Positions 7,796-16,420 are shown, counted from the stretch's first letter. The stretch is DNA of 38,427 bases from a candidate division FCPU426 bacterium (GCA_027451505.1 DAIDJD010000055.1:1-38427), one strand, 5' to 3'. Numbers and translations: made by a program. The notes: generated by a model not told the origin, from the sequence alone.

Positions 7796-10700
7796 GCGGC
7801 CACCAACCCCTTCTCCGCGCCTTGGGCGAGGCCCTGGAGCAGGAATTCGGCGAGTCGCCGGACGTTTCCCTCAGCGAGGATGTTGTGGTGGTCCCCGGGG
7901 ATGAGCCGACAGGTCATGCCCGCGCGCGCCATGAGCGACCAAGCCATCCAAGAGCCGCGGGCCTCCTCGCGGGCCGTCCGCTCGCTGAGCGCGAGGCTTA
8001 CGGGCACGGCGATGGGACGCAATGCGTAACGGGCGGTCGCGCGCAGGTGGGCCATGTAGCGGCGGCGTTCCTCCTCGCTGATGTCCTCCAACGCCTCCCC
8101 GTTTCCGGTGCCGAGGTCCCGCCGCACAAGATCCTCAAGCGTGAAGGGATCATGCAAAGCGAGGGCCCGAGCGAGCGGGTCGGGAGCGTAGGCGTCCATC
8201 AGCAACAGGCGCGCCGTACGGCGGCCCCGAGCCGCCAAGGACCGACAAAGATCCGTGGCGAGGAGCCCGCCCATGGACCACCCGCCCAAAACCACATCCC
8301 CAGCGGGGAGGGCACTTTGAATGGCCTCTGCGCAGGCGTCCACCCACGCATCCCAGGCATCCTCCGCCGGAGCGGGTAGGGCACTCAAGTCAAGGCCCCA
8401 GACCTGGGCGCGACCCTCCAAGGCGCGCGCCAAGCCGAGGTAGGGCACCAAGCGGCCGCTGCTGGGAGGCAGCAGCACCCACGCCGGCCCGGGTCCCGGA
8501 GCCAGAAGTTTCAGCGCGGCGCGAGGTTCTCCGTGGCAGCCTCCGCGGGCGGAAAGGGCGCCGGCTAGGGCACGCGGATTAGGTGCGCGGTATATCTGTT
8601 CCACGGGCACGTCCAGACCCAGGCGGCGCCCAGCCTCCCCCGCCAACCGGACGGCCTGCAAAGACGAGCCTCCCAGGGCGAAGAAATCCTCGTCCGGCCC
8701 GACGGACCGCCCCAAAACCAATCCAAAAGCCTCACGAAGACGTTCCAAGGCCGGGCCGGATGGGGCGACCGGTTCAGGACTCTCCTGGACCGGCCCCGCG
8801 GGTGTGTCCGCGGCCGCAGCCTCAGGAAGGGATTGCGGGCGGCTTTCCGGTCGGCGTCCAACCAGTGCGGCCCGGTCGATCTTGCCGTTGGGCCCCAAGG
8901 GGAAGGAATCCAATACAGCGATTTCGGACGGGATGCAGGCCGAGTGGATGCGTTGAGCCAACCAATTCTTAAGTTCCGCGGCCTCCGGACGATGGCCCTG
9001 TTGGACCAGCACCCAAGCCTTCAGCCGCGACTCCGACGCCGTCGGGTCGGGCTCCACCACTGCTACGGCCACACCGTCGGCCCCAGCCAGGACGGATTCC
9101 ACCTCCCCAAGGTCCACCCGGACCCCGGAAACCTTCACTTCCCGGTCCATGCGGCCGAGGTGCACCAAAGTCCCGTCCTCGTCGATCCGCGCCATGTCAC
9201 CCGTTCGGTAGAATGCGCGGGAAGGGCCAAGGTCCGGGGAACCCGGGGCGAACCGGGCGCGGTCCAGATCGGCACCTGGGCGCAGGTAGCCATCGGCGAG
9301 GCATACCCCGGCGATCCACAGTTCGCCAGACCGGCCGCGCTTCACGCAACGGCCTTCTGGATCCACCACGGCCAGTTCGACGCCGCACAGCGCCTGGCCA
9401 AGAGGTATGGGTCCCCTCTCCGGGGTCTCAGACCCGCATTCGTAAAGGGTGACGCAGACACAGGCTTCCGTTGGGCCGTAGGCGTTGAAAAGCGCCACCC
9501 CGGGAAGGTGCCGCCTCCATTGCGCCACGAACTCCGGACCCGGCGCCTCGCCGCCGACCATAACCAAGCGTAGCCGCGGAGCGTTGGCCAGGTGCTTGGC
9601 CCCGTCGGCCTGCATGAAAGCATGCCAGTAGGCCGTGGGCAGCAGAAAGAGGCTCACCCCGTGGGTACGCACGAAGGCGCCCAATTCCGCCGCGCCCGGG
9701 GCTCCCCTCCTTTGGAGCAGGCAAAGGCAGGCCCCCGCCGCCAACGTGGGAGTGACGTCCTGGATGGAGGCGTCGAAACTGATGGATGAAAATTGCATCA
9801 CCCGATCCTGGTTTGCGAGGCCAAGCCGCGACTGGATCCCCAGAGCGTTGTTCAGCAGCGCCCGATGGCCTACCAAGACGCCCTTGGGTCGACCGGTCGA
9901 ACCTGAGGTAAAGATGAGGTAGGCCGGATCCTCTGGACGTGGCTGGCCGGCCCGGCGATGGTAGGGAAGTTTGCCCTTGAGCGCCTGCTCCAAGTCCATC
10001 CAGGGGCCCGCCCAACCGGAGGTCCAAGCGGGGCGCTTCTGGTCGGAAAGCACGACGCTGCAACCAGAGTCCTCGAGCATGCCCTTGAGGCGCTCCGGGG
10101 GATAGGCTGGATCCAAGGGCACATAAACGGCGCTGGCTTCAAAACAGCCAAGAAAGGCCGCGACCCAAGCCGGCGAGGCCGAGGAGCACACCCCCACCCT
10201 ATCCCCCGGTAGAACGCCCGCCTGGAAAAGCACCCCGGCCACGGCGTACACCTGGGACTCTAGGGTCCCATAGTCGACCTGGCCGTCTCGGAAGAGCAAG
10301 GCGGGCGCCTCCGGGGCGCGCCGGGCGTGGTCGTGGAACGCGTCCAGCACCGTCGCATGTCCGGTGGTCGGGGGTTCCGGACCTTGGAGCAGGGAAAGCG
10401 GCTCCTTGACGCCCCCCACCGCGTAACGGTGGCAGGCGCCGATGAAGGCCTCCAGACACCGCTGAGCGAATCTGGGGGCTACCCTTTCGGGAAGGTATTC
10501 CAGGCGGATGCGCCAGTCCCGGCCATTGACGACCTCAAGCCCCAAGGGCGCGATCGCGGTTTCGACGGGTTCGCTGTGAAACTCCGAGGGCATCCCGGCG
10601 AAGTGCGCAAGGCGCTGCTCGGGATCCTCACCATGATAGTTCAGCACCGCCGCCGGAACCGGAAGACCGACGGTGCGCATGGCCTGGGCCGCGCTGAGCC

Positions 10701-13446
10701 CTCGATGGGATAGGCTGGATTGAAGCGTGGCCCAGGCGCGAGCCAAGCGGCGGGGCAGGTCCATTCCCGGGTGGACCTCCAGACGCAGCGGCACCGGATG
10801 CACCCAGTAGCCCAAGGCGCTTTCCAAGGGGGGACGCTTCCGCAAGGTGGTTGGGATAAGGAAGCATGCCTCGCGGGTCCCCGAGGCCTCCGCCAATGCC
10901 TCAGCCCAGGCCACCGCAGCGACCGTGAATAGGGTGCACTTACCCCGGACCGCCAAGCGCTTGAGACTGTCGACCACAGCCGCCGGGATAGCCGCCTCGC
11001 GGGCCTCCGTTCGACCAGGGTCACCGTCCGAGGCGCTAGGCAGGAGCCATGGCTCCTGTTCCAGACCCCGCAATTGTTCGCCCCAATAGGCCCGCGAGGC
11101 CTCCACGCCTCCGGAGGCTTCCGGTATCGCGTCCTCGAATCCCGGTGCCGTGTCCAAAGGTGACTTCGGATCCGCCAAAAGCCGTTCTAGCCGGGTATAA
11201 AAGCGCTCCCCGGAGCCACGGTCAAAGATCAGGTGATGGAACACGAAGGCCAACGTGCTTCCGCCGTCGTTCAGGGGTAGGTAGGCCGCCCTCCACAACG
11301 GCCCCCGTTCCAGGCGGAACGGCGCGCGGCTCCACGAACGGATCCATTCCCGCGCCCGTCCGGGATCCAATGGATCGGGACCGGGCAGGTCCAGGGGCAC
11401 GATCGCGGGGCCGTCCTGCTGCCAAAGGCGGTCCTGTTCGTCGGCGATAAAACCGCAACGCAAAGCCAGCTCCAATTCGGCCAGCTTTTGCAGGGCCTGA
11501 CGTAGATTTTGGGGATCGAGGCAGCCCTTCAACTTTAAACTTTGGCAAAGATGGTAGGCCGTAGAAAGTGGGAAGGCCATCTGGAAGGCCCACAGGCTTT
11601 CCACGGCGACCGGGCAGCGCCGCCTCAGCCCCTGCTGGGTCCCTTCCGCTGGCGCAGGCTTGGGCTGTTCCGTGGGCGCGAAAGACGGCTTCGACCCGCT
11701 TCCCGGCGTGGAGGTTCCTTTGTAGGGAACCGGGCCCGGGGTTTCGGGCCAACGGAGCAGGACCTTGAGTTCCCCCTTGAGATAGGCCTCCCTGCAGGCC
11801 CTGCGCTGGATTTTGCCGCTGCTGGTCATGGGAATCCCGGGACGTCCGAGTAGGAGCAATTCCGCCAGGGCGATTCCGTGGGCCTGGTTGATCGCTGCGG
11901 CGATCCGACGGGCCGCCGCAGTCCGCTCTCCCGGAGGGCAGGAACCGACCTCCAGGGCCAGCACCACCCGCTCGCCATCAGAATCCTCCAGGGAAAAGGC
12001 GGCGGCCGCGCCCAATCCCGGGACAGCGTCCTGGGCGGTAGCTTCAAGATCTTCGGGGTGGTGGTTGACCCCACGCACGATGATGAGGTCCTTCAAGCGG
12101 CCGCTGATGACCAACTGGCCACCGTGGTAGAAACCCATGTCGCCGGTCCTCAGGAAACTTCCGGGATGGCCCTCGAGCTTGGCCCCGAAAGTGGCCGCGG
12201 TCTCCTCGGGTTTGTTCCAATAGCCCTTCGCGGTGCTGGGGCTTTGCACCCAAATCTCACCGGTTTCGCCGTCTCCGTTCGGCTTCAGACCAACAGGATC
12301 CACGATGACGACGGTGTGGAAACGGGTCGTACCGCAACCCACCAATATGTTTCCAGAATCGACCGGGGCCAGGACGCGTTTCACGGAGGGACCGGAACCG
12401 GAGATGTACAAAGTATTCTCCGCCATGCCATAGCACGGCTGGATCAAATCGGGACTCAAGCCATAGCGCGCATAAGCGGCTTCGAAACGGCGCATGGGCT
12501 CTTCGCGTACCGGTTCGGAACCGTTGCAACACCAACGCCAGTGGGAGAGGTCCAGGCCCAAACCCTCGGCCTCCGGCGCGCACCGGGCGCATAGATCAAA
12601 GGCGAAATTGGGTACAACAGAATGGGTGCCCCGATAATCGCTGAGGGCCTTGAGCCAAGCCAGGGGATGCTTCAGGAAGTCATTGGGTGCCATGTACACG
12701 CCGCTGCCCTGGCAATGCAAGGGAAAGAGCACTCCCAGCACTAGACCCAAGTCATGGAAGAAGGGGATCCACGACACCATGACGTCGTTGGGCCTGAAAT
12801 CCAGTTGGGGCGCCTGGGCCGCTAGGTTGTGGGCGACGTTGGCGTGGGTCACCATCACGCCCTTTGGCTTTCCCGTGGAGCCGGAGGTGTATTGCAAAAT
12901 AGCCACGTCACCGGGTTCGGGACGGTGCAGGGCCGCATCGGCAAGGGTAGGAAGCCGCTCCAGTTCCCCGGGCTCGGGCCAGCGCAGTCCGGCCCAGGCG
13001 CCACCACCGGCTCGGGCCATCTCGAGAGCCGAGCAGCCCACGGAATCGGCCAAGGCCAAGGCGCAGCCGGCGTCCTGGACGACGGAACTGACGCGGTCCC
13101 CGTGGCGGGTTTTACGCGGTGGATAGGTCGGTACGGCGATGCAGCCGGCGTAGAGGCAGCCGAAGAGGGCAGACACGAATTCGGGACCCGGGGCGTGGGC
13201 CAGGAGGACTCGGTCCCCGGGCCGCGCGTTGAGGCGCAGCCAAGCTGCTACAGCACGGGCCTCCCGATCCAGGGCGGCGAAGGTCCTGACCTCGGCCTCG
13301 GCTCCTCCGTTGCGCAGGTAAGTCAGGGCCACCGCTTCGGGGGTCTCCTGAACGCGACTCCACAGAAGCCCTGCTATCCCTAACGGCTGGACTTTCATGT
13401 TCAGGTTGGATTGCGTTGCGTTGAATGGATCGATGGTGTTAGGCAC
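7792..13446 (-). CDS. Single-module megasynthase: fatty acyl-AMP ligase - condensation - adenylation - PCP - thioesterase
   Basis: FAAL: LQYTSGSTGKPKGVMVTHANVAHN...CYGMAENT; C: HHLIFDRGS; A: YLIFTSGSTGRPKGVLVGH, NAYGPTE, YRTGD, NGKIDR; PCP: FALGGSSLQAV; TE: GGWSMGG, GDHHNIL. I prefer the GTG at complement(13444..13446), preceded by GGCAGGAGGG, over the listed ATG at 13506, which lies upstream of the putative promoter. Confidence 0.92.
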   Translation of the reverse strand: MPNTIDPFNATQSNLNMKVQPLGIAGLLWSRVQETPEAVALTYLRNGGAEAEVRTFAALDREARAVAAWLRLNARPGDRVLLAHAPGPEFVSALFGCLYAGCIAVPTYPPRKTRHGDRVSSVVQDAGCALALADSVGCSALEMARAGGGAWAGLRWPEPGELERLPTLADAALHRPEPGDVAILQYTSGSTGKPKGVMVTHANVAHNLAAQAPQLDFRPNDVMVSWIPFFHDLGLVLGVLFPLHCQGSGVYMAPNDFLKHPLAWLKALSDYRGTHSVVPNFAFDLCARCAPEAEGLGLDLSHWRWCCNGSEPVREEPMRRFEAAYARYGLSPDLIQPCYGMAENTLYISGSGPSVKRVLAPVDSGNILVGCGTTRFHTVVIVDPVGLKPNGDGETGEIWVQSPSTAKGYWNKPEETAATFGAKLEGHPGSFLRTGDMGFYHGGQLVISGRLKDLIIVRGVNHHPEDLEATAQDAVPGLGAAAAFSLEDSDGERVVLALEVGSCPPGERTAAARRIAAAINQAHGIALAELLLLGRPGIPMTSSGKIQRRACREAYLKGELKVLLRWPETPGPVPYKGTSTPGSGSKPSFAPTEQPKPAPAEGTQQGLRRRCPVAVESLWAFQMAFPLSTAYHLCQSLKLKGCLDPQNLRQALQKLAELELALRCGFIADEQDRLWQQDGPAIVPLDLPGPDPLDPGRAREWIRSWSRAPFRLERGPLWRAAYLPLNDGGSTLAFVFHHLIFDRGSGERFYTRLERLLADPKSPLDTAPGFEDAIPEASGGVEASRAYWGEQLRGLEQEPWLLPSASDGDPGRTEAREAAIPAAVVDSLKRLAVRGKCTLFTVAAVAWAEALAEASGTREACFLIPTTLRKRPPLESALGYWVHPVPLRLEVHPGMDLPRRLARAWATLQSSLSHRGLSAAQAMRTVGLPVPAAVLNYHGEDPEQRLAHFAGMPSEFHSEPVETAIAPLGLEVVNGRDWRIRLEYLPERVAPRFAQRCLEAFIGACHRYAVGGVKEPLSLLQGPEPPTTGHATVLDAFHDHARRAPEAPALLFRDGQVDYGTLESQVYAVAGVLFQAGVLPGDRVGVCSSASPAWVAAFLGCFEASAVYVPLDPAYPPERLKGMLEDSGCSVVLSDQKRPAWTSGWAGPWMDLEQALKGKLPYHRRAGQPRPEDPAYLIFTSGSTGRPKGVLVGHRALLNNALGIQSRLGLANQDRVMQFSSISFDASIQDVTPTLAAGACLCLLQRRGAPGAAELGAFVRTHGVSLFLLPTAYWHAFMQADGAKHLANAPRLRLVMVGGEAPGPEFVAQWRRHLPGVALFNAYGPTEACVCVTLYECGSETPERGPIPLGQALCGVELAVVDPEGRCVKRGRSGELWIAGVCLADGYLRPGADLDRARFAPGSPDLGPSRAFYRTGDMARIDEDGTLVHLGRMDREVKVSGVRVDLGEVESVLAGADGVAVAVVEPDPTASESRLKAWVLVQQGHRPEAAELKNWLAQRIHSACIPSEIAVLDSFPLGPNGKIDRAALVGRRPESRPQSLPEAAAADTPAGPVQESPEPVAPSGPALERLREAFGLVLGRSVGPDEDFFALGGSSLQAVRLAGEAGRRLGLDVPVEQIYRAPNPRALAGALSARGGCHGEPRAALKLLAPGPGPAWVLLPPSSGRLVPYLGLARALEGRAQVWGLDLSALPAPAEDAWDAWVDACAEAIQSALPAGDVVLGGWSMGGLLATDLCRSLAARGRRTARLLLMDAYAPDPLARALALHDPFTLEDLVRRDLGTGNGEALEDISEEERRRYMAHLRATARYALRPIAVPVSLALSERTAREEARGSWMAWSLMARAGMTCRLIPGDHHNILAEGNVRRLAEFLLQGLAQGAEKGLVAA

Positions 13447-13482
13447 GGTTCCCTCCTGCCGTTGGTTGCTTGAACCGTTTAA

Positions 13483-13500
13483 ATGCAAGGAGGATGCCAA
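13483..13500 (-). promoter_or_regulatory. Putative sigma-54 (-24/-12) promoter of the megasynthase operon
   Basis: Minus strand reads TTGGCATCCTCCTTGCAT: GG-N10-GC spacing, close to consensus YTGGCACGRNNNTTGCW; 36 bp upstream of the preferred GTG. Confidence 0.75.
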
Positions 13501-13592
13501 ACCCAAAAATAAGTTTTATGTCAGTAATGCAGGGGCTTTTCAGAGGTTTCTATTTTGGACCGACAGAAGAAATGAAACTTTTAAGGTGCAGC

Positions 13593-13606
13593 GATTTTTA
13601 AAAATC
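13593..13606. repeat. Perfect 14-bp palindrome GATTTTTAAAAATC; candidate activator site
   Basis: Self-complementary, about 95-105 bp upstream of the -24 element, in an AT-rich intergenic stretch. Confidence 0.4.
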
Positions 13607-13737
13607 TTGCATATTCATCTTTTGAAAAATATAAAAAATTTTAAAAAAGTAAAGTATCTAAAAAATTTTTCGTGCGATTTCAAATCATTCAATCAGTATT
13701 GAACACCACACGTGAACATTTCTGGGCACTTCGATGC

Positions 13738-15216
13738 TCAAGGAACCTCCTCCTCCGATGCCTCGGACAGTTCATCGGAAATCCCTTCCCCCCCCTCCCC
13801 ATGGATCTTGAAGGTTTCGTTCGGCTCCTTGTACGGGTTGTCGTTGAGGTGGCGCCCGGGCAGGCCCAGCTCGGTCATCTTCACCAGAAGGGTGTTTCGG
13901 TGGATGCCCAGGAGTTCGGAGGCCTTGCTTTGGTTGCCCCGGGTGGCCCGCAGGGTGCGCCGGATGACCTGGCGCTCGAACTCCCGCACCGCCTGCTTGA
14001 GGGGCAGGCGCTCCAGGGGGCGGCCCTCGCTGCGCAGGATCATCTGCACCGGCAGGGCCGAGACGTCGATGCTCTCCCCGTCGCCGAGCACGAAGAGGGT
14101 CTCGGCCAGGTGCTTGAGCTCGCGCACGTTCCCCGGGAAGGAGTGGCTGCGCACCGCCTTCAGCACGCCCTCGCTCAGCCGCGGCACCGGCTTCTGGTAG
14201 CGGCGGGCCACGTCGGCGATGAAGTGGTCCAGCAGCTCCACGACGTCGTCCCCGCGCTCGCGCAGGGGGGGCACCCGCAGGGGCACCCCGCTCAGGCGCC
14301 AATACAGGTCCTCACGGAACTGGCCCTTGCGGATCATCTCGCGCAGGTCGGTGTTGGTGGAGGAGATCACCCGCACGTCCACCGGCATGACCCGGTTGGA
14401 GCCCAGGCGGCAGACCTCGCGCTCCTGGAGCACCCGCAGCAGCTTGGCCTGCACCGAAAGGGGCAGGGCCGAGACGTCGTCCAGCAGCAGGGTCCCGCCG
14501 GTGGCGTACTCGAACTTGCCCACGCGGGTGGAGTAGGCCGAGGAGAAGGCCCCGCGCTCGTGGCCGAAGAGCTCGGACTCCACCAGCTCCGCCGGGACCG
14601 ACCCGCAGCCGATGGCCACGAAACGCTCGCGCTTGCGTAGGCTCTGGGCGTGGATGGCCCGGGCCACCATCTCCTTGCCGGTGCCGCTCTCCCCCTCGAT
14701 GAGGACCACGGCGTCGTGGGCCGCCACCCGCGTGATCACCTCGCGCAGGGACTGCATCACCGCCGAGGAGCCCAGAAGGGCGTCGGCCTGGGCGAAGGCG
14801 GCGCCCTGCTTCAGGACCGCGTTCTCGGTGAGCAGCCCGGACTTCTCCGAGGCGCGCGAGACGACCGTGCGCAGTTCCTCCACGTCCCAGGGTTTGGAGA
14901 TGTAGTCGTAGGCGCCCAGGCGCATGCAGCGCACCGCGGTCTGAACGTCCTTCTCCCCGGTCACCATGACGACTTCGGTGTTGGGCCAGGACGACTTCAC
15001 CGCGCTCAAAAGGGCCTCGCCGTTCATCCGCGGAAGGTTGATGTCGCACAGCACCACGCTGAAGGGCCTCTGGCTGAGGCGCTCAAGGGCGTCCTCAGAG
15101 GTGCCCACACAGACGGCGTGGAAGGCCTCTCCCAGGGCCAACTCTAAGGCCTCCCGGACCGAGGGTTCATCGTCGACGACTAAAATGGAACTGCCGGAAG
15201 GCCGCATACCGCCCAC
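13738..15216 (-). CDS. NtrC-family sigma-54 dependent response regulator (receiver-AAA+-Fis)
   Basis: Receiver ILVVDDEPSVREAL; AAA+ GESGTGKEMVARAIH, GAFSSA in place of GAFTGA, GGTLLLDDVSAL, SFPGNVRELKHL; Fis-like GNQSKASELLGIHRNTLLVKM. Confidence 0.93.
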   Translation of the reverse strand: MGGMRPSGSSILVVDDEPSVREALELALGEAFHAVCVGTSEDALERLSQRPFSVVLCDINLPRMNGEALLSAVKSSWPNTEVVMVTGEKDVQTAVRCMRLGAYDYISKPWDVEELRTVVSRASEKSGLLTENAVLKQGAAFAQADALLGSSAVMQSLREVITRVAAHDAVVLIEGESGTGKEMVARAIHAQSLRKRERFVAIGCGSVPAELVESELFGHERGAFSSAYSTRVGKFEYATGGTLLLDDVSALPLSVQAKLLRVLQEREVCRLGSNRVMPVDVRVISSTNTDLREMIRKGQFREDLYWRLSGVPLRVPPLRERGDDVVELLDHFIADVARRYQKPVPRLSEGVLKAVRSHSFPGNVRELKHLAETLFVLGDGESIDVSALPVQMILRSEGRPLERLPLKQAVREFERQVIRRTLRATRGNQSKASELLGIHRNTLLVKMTELGLPGRHLNDNPYKEPNETFKIHGEGGEGISDELSEASEEEVP

Positions 15217-15395
15217 TGAGTGAACGAAACCATGTCAAACGCTGAAAGGTGGCTAGATTTTTCCAGAAACCGGGCATTTTGTCTATCAAAACTCGCCAAT
15301 TGAAGTTCTTAAATTAAACCATATTATAAATTTGTAATAATTATGATTCATAAAACTATGCATTTCCATCCGCACGGTTACACGCAGGCCTGGGC

Positions 15396-15417
15396 CAAGC
15401 GCCAACACAGGCGCTTG
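15396..15417. repeat. 8-bp inverted repeat CAAGCGCC-AACACA-GGCGCTTG
   Basis: Perfect stem in the noncoding region between the regulator gene and the gene ending at 15514; no T-tract, so not called a terminator. Confidence 0.4.
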
Positions 15418-15513
15418 CGGGCACGTTTAACCTTCCGTTTCGGATGAACCTTGGGTTGCGTCAGACGATCGCCGATGCGCTTGAGGACCCTTTAGCCGGC
15501 CTTCCGCTCCGGA

Positions 15514-16272
15514 TTAAACCCCTGGTTTAGCCAAGCGGTAGCGGATTCGGGCCACGAAGGTCCCGTTGGCGGCTTCGTCGTCGCCAGGATCGTAGCCCTG
15601 CAGACCCCAGGGCGCCAGCGGGGAGCCATAAGGATCCCTGCCGAAGAAACCCTCCTCCAAGGCCCCGGGGTCGCGCACTTGGCTGTCGTCGGCCAGTTTC
15701 CGGTCCAGGTAGGTGGTTTCCAACGTCAGCACGACCGCGTCCCCGGGTTTGACGTCCAGCCCGTACCGGCCCGGGGCCGATTGCAGGGGCAGGCGCACTT
15801 CGTAGACCAGGGCCCCGTACAGCATCTCGGAACTCAGTTCGATGCCGTCGTCGCCCTGGTGCCAACGCCGCGGGTAGCCCTCCGCGGACGGTCCCAGAAG
15901 GGTCACCACCTGGTCCACCGTGTCCAGGGGCTCGACGCCGAGGGAAAACGAGGCCTTGGGTTTGAAGTCGATGCGCAGCCCGCGTTCCCCCTCGGGCCCG
16001 GCGAACAGGAGCAAAAGGGACTGGCCGTACTGGCCCACGAGCTGCTGCTGAAGCCCGGGGTCGTCGGTGGAGAAGCGCAGGTGCAAATCCTGGACGCTGT
16101 TGGCCGCCAGGACCTTGAGGGGACCCACGTCCGTCTCCGGGACATGGGCCCACACCGGGTCCATGTCCGCGAGGGCGGGCTGGACCGGGATCAGGTGCAG
16201 GCGGTTGGTGATGGGATCGAAGTCGGGCGGAAGCCCGGAACAGGCCCCGCACAGGAACGCGACGGCGGCCAA
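15514..16272 (-). CDS. Hypothetical protein, possibly exported
   Basis: Open frame with hydrophobic N-terminus LAAVAFLCGACSG; the ORF-track start at 16368 lies inside or beyond the tRNA, so TTG at 16272 is only the most plausible start. No family recognised. Confidence 0.55.
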   Translation of the reverse strand: MAAVAFLCGACSGLPPDFDPITNRLHLIPVQPALADMDPVWAHVPETDVGPLKVLAANSVQDLHLRFSTDDPGLQQQLVGQYGQSLLLLFAGPEGERGLRIDFKPKASFSLGVEPLDTVDQVVTLLGPSAEGYPRRWHQGDDGIELSSEMLYGALVYEVRLPLQSAPGRYGLDVKPGDAVVLTLETTYLDRKLADDSQVRDPGALEEGFFGRDPYGSPLAPWGLQGYDPGDDEAANGTFVARIRYRLAKPGV

Positions 16273-16278
16273 TAAAAA

Positions 16279-16352
16279 TGGAGCGGGAGAAGGGAATCGA
16301 ACCCTCGTGTGCAGCTTGGGAAGCTGCCATTCTGCCACTGAATTACTCCCGC
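16279..16352 (-). tRNA. tRNA-Gly (anticodon CCC), CCA encoded
   Basis: GCGGGAGTAATTCAGTGGCAGAATGGCAGCTTCCCAAGCTGCACACGAGGGTTCGATTCCCTTCTCCCGCTCCA: 7-bp acceptor stem, anticodon arm GCAGC-TTCCCAA-GCTGC, T-arm GTTCGATTC. Confidence 0.95.
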
Positions 16353-16420
16353 GCAATGTGCGTATCATACCCGCTCCGCCTCCGGAGACAAGCGGAAAAT
16401 GTCCCCCCAGCCCGCCGGGC

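Noticed and set aside
15217-15360. TTGGCG-AGTTTT-GATA on the minus strand upstream of the NtrC-like gene as a second sigma-54 promoter
   Set aside because: The -12 element lacks the required GC; spacing alone is not enough.
15365-15485. Minus-strand micro-frame reading RVLKRIGDRLTQPKVHPKRKVKRARKRLCWRLAQACV
   Set aside because: Curiously basic, but no ATG/GTG/TTG start in frame after the preceding stop and no SD; most likely chance.
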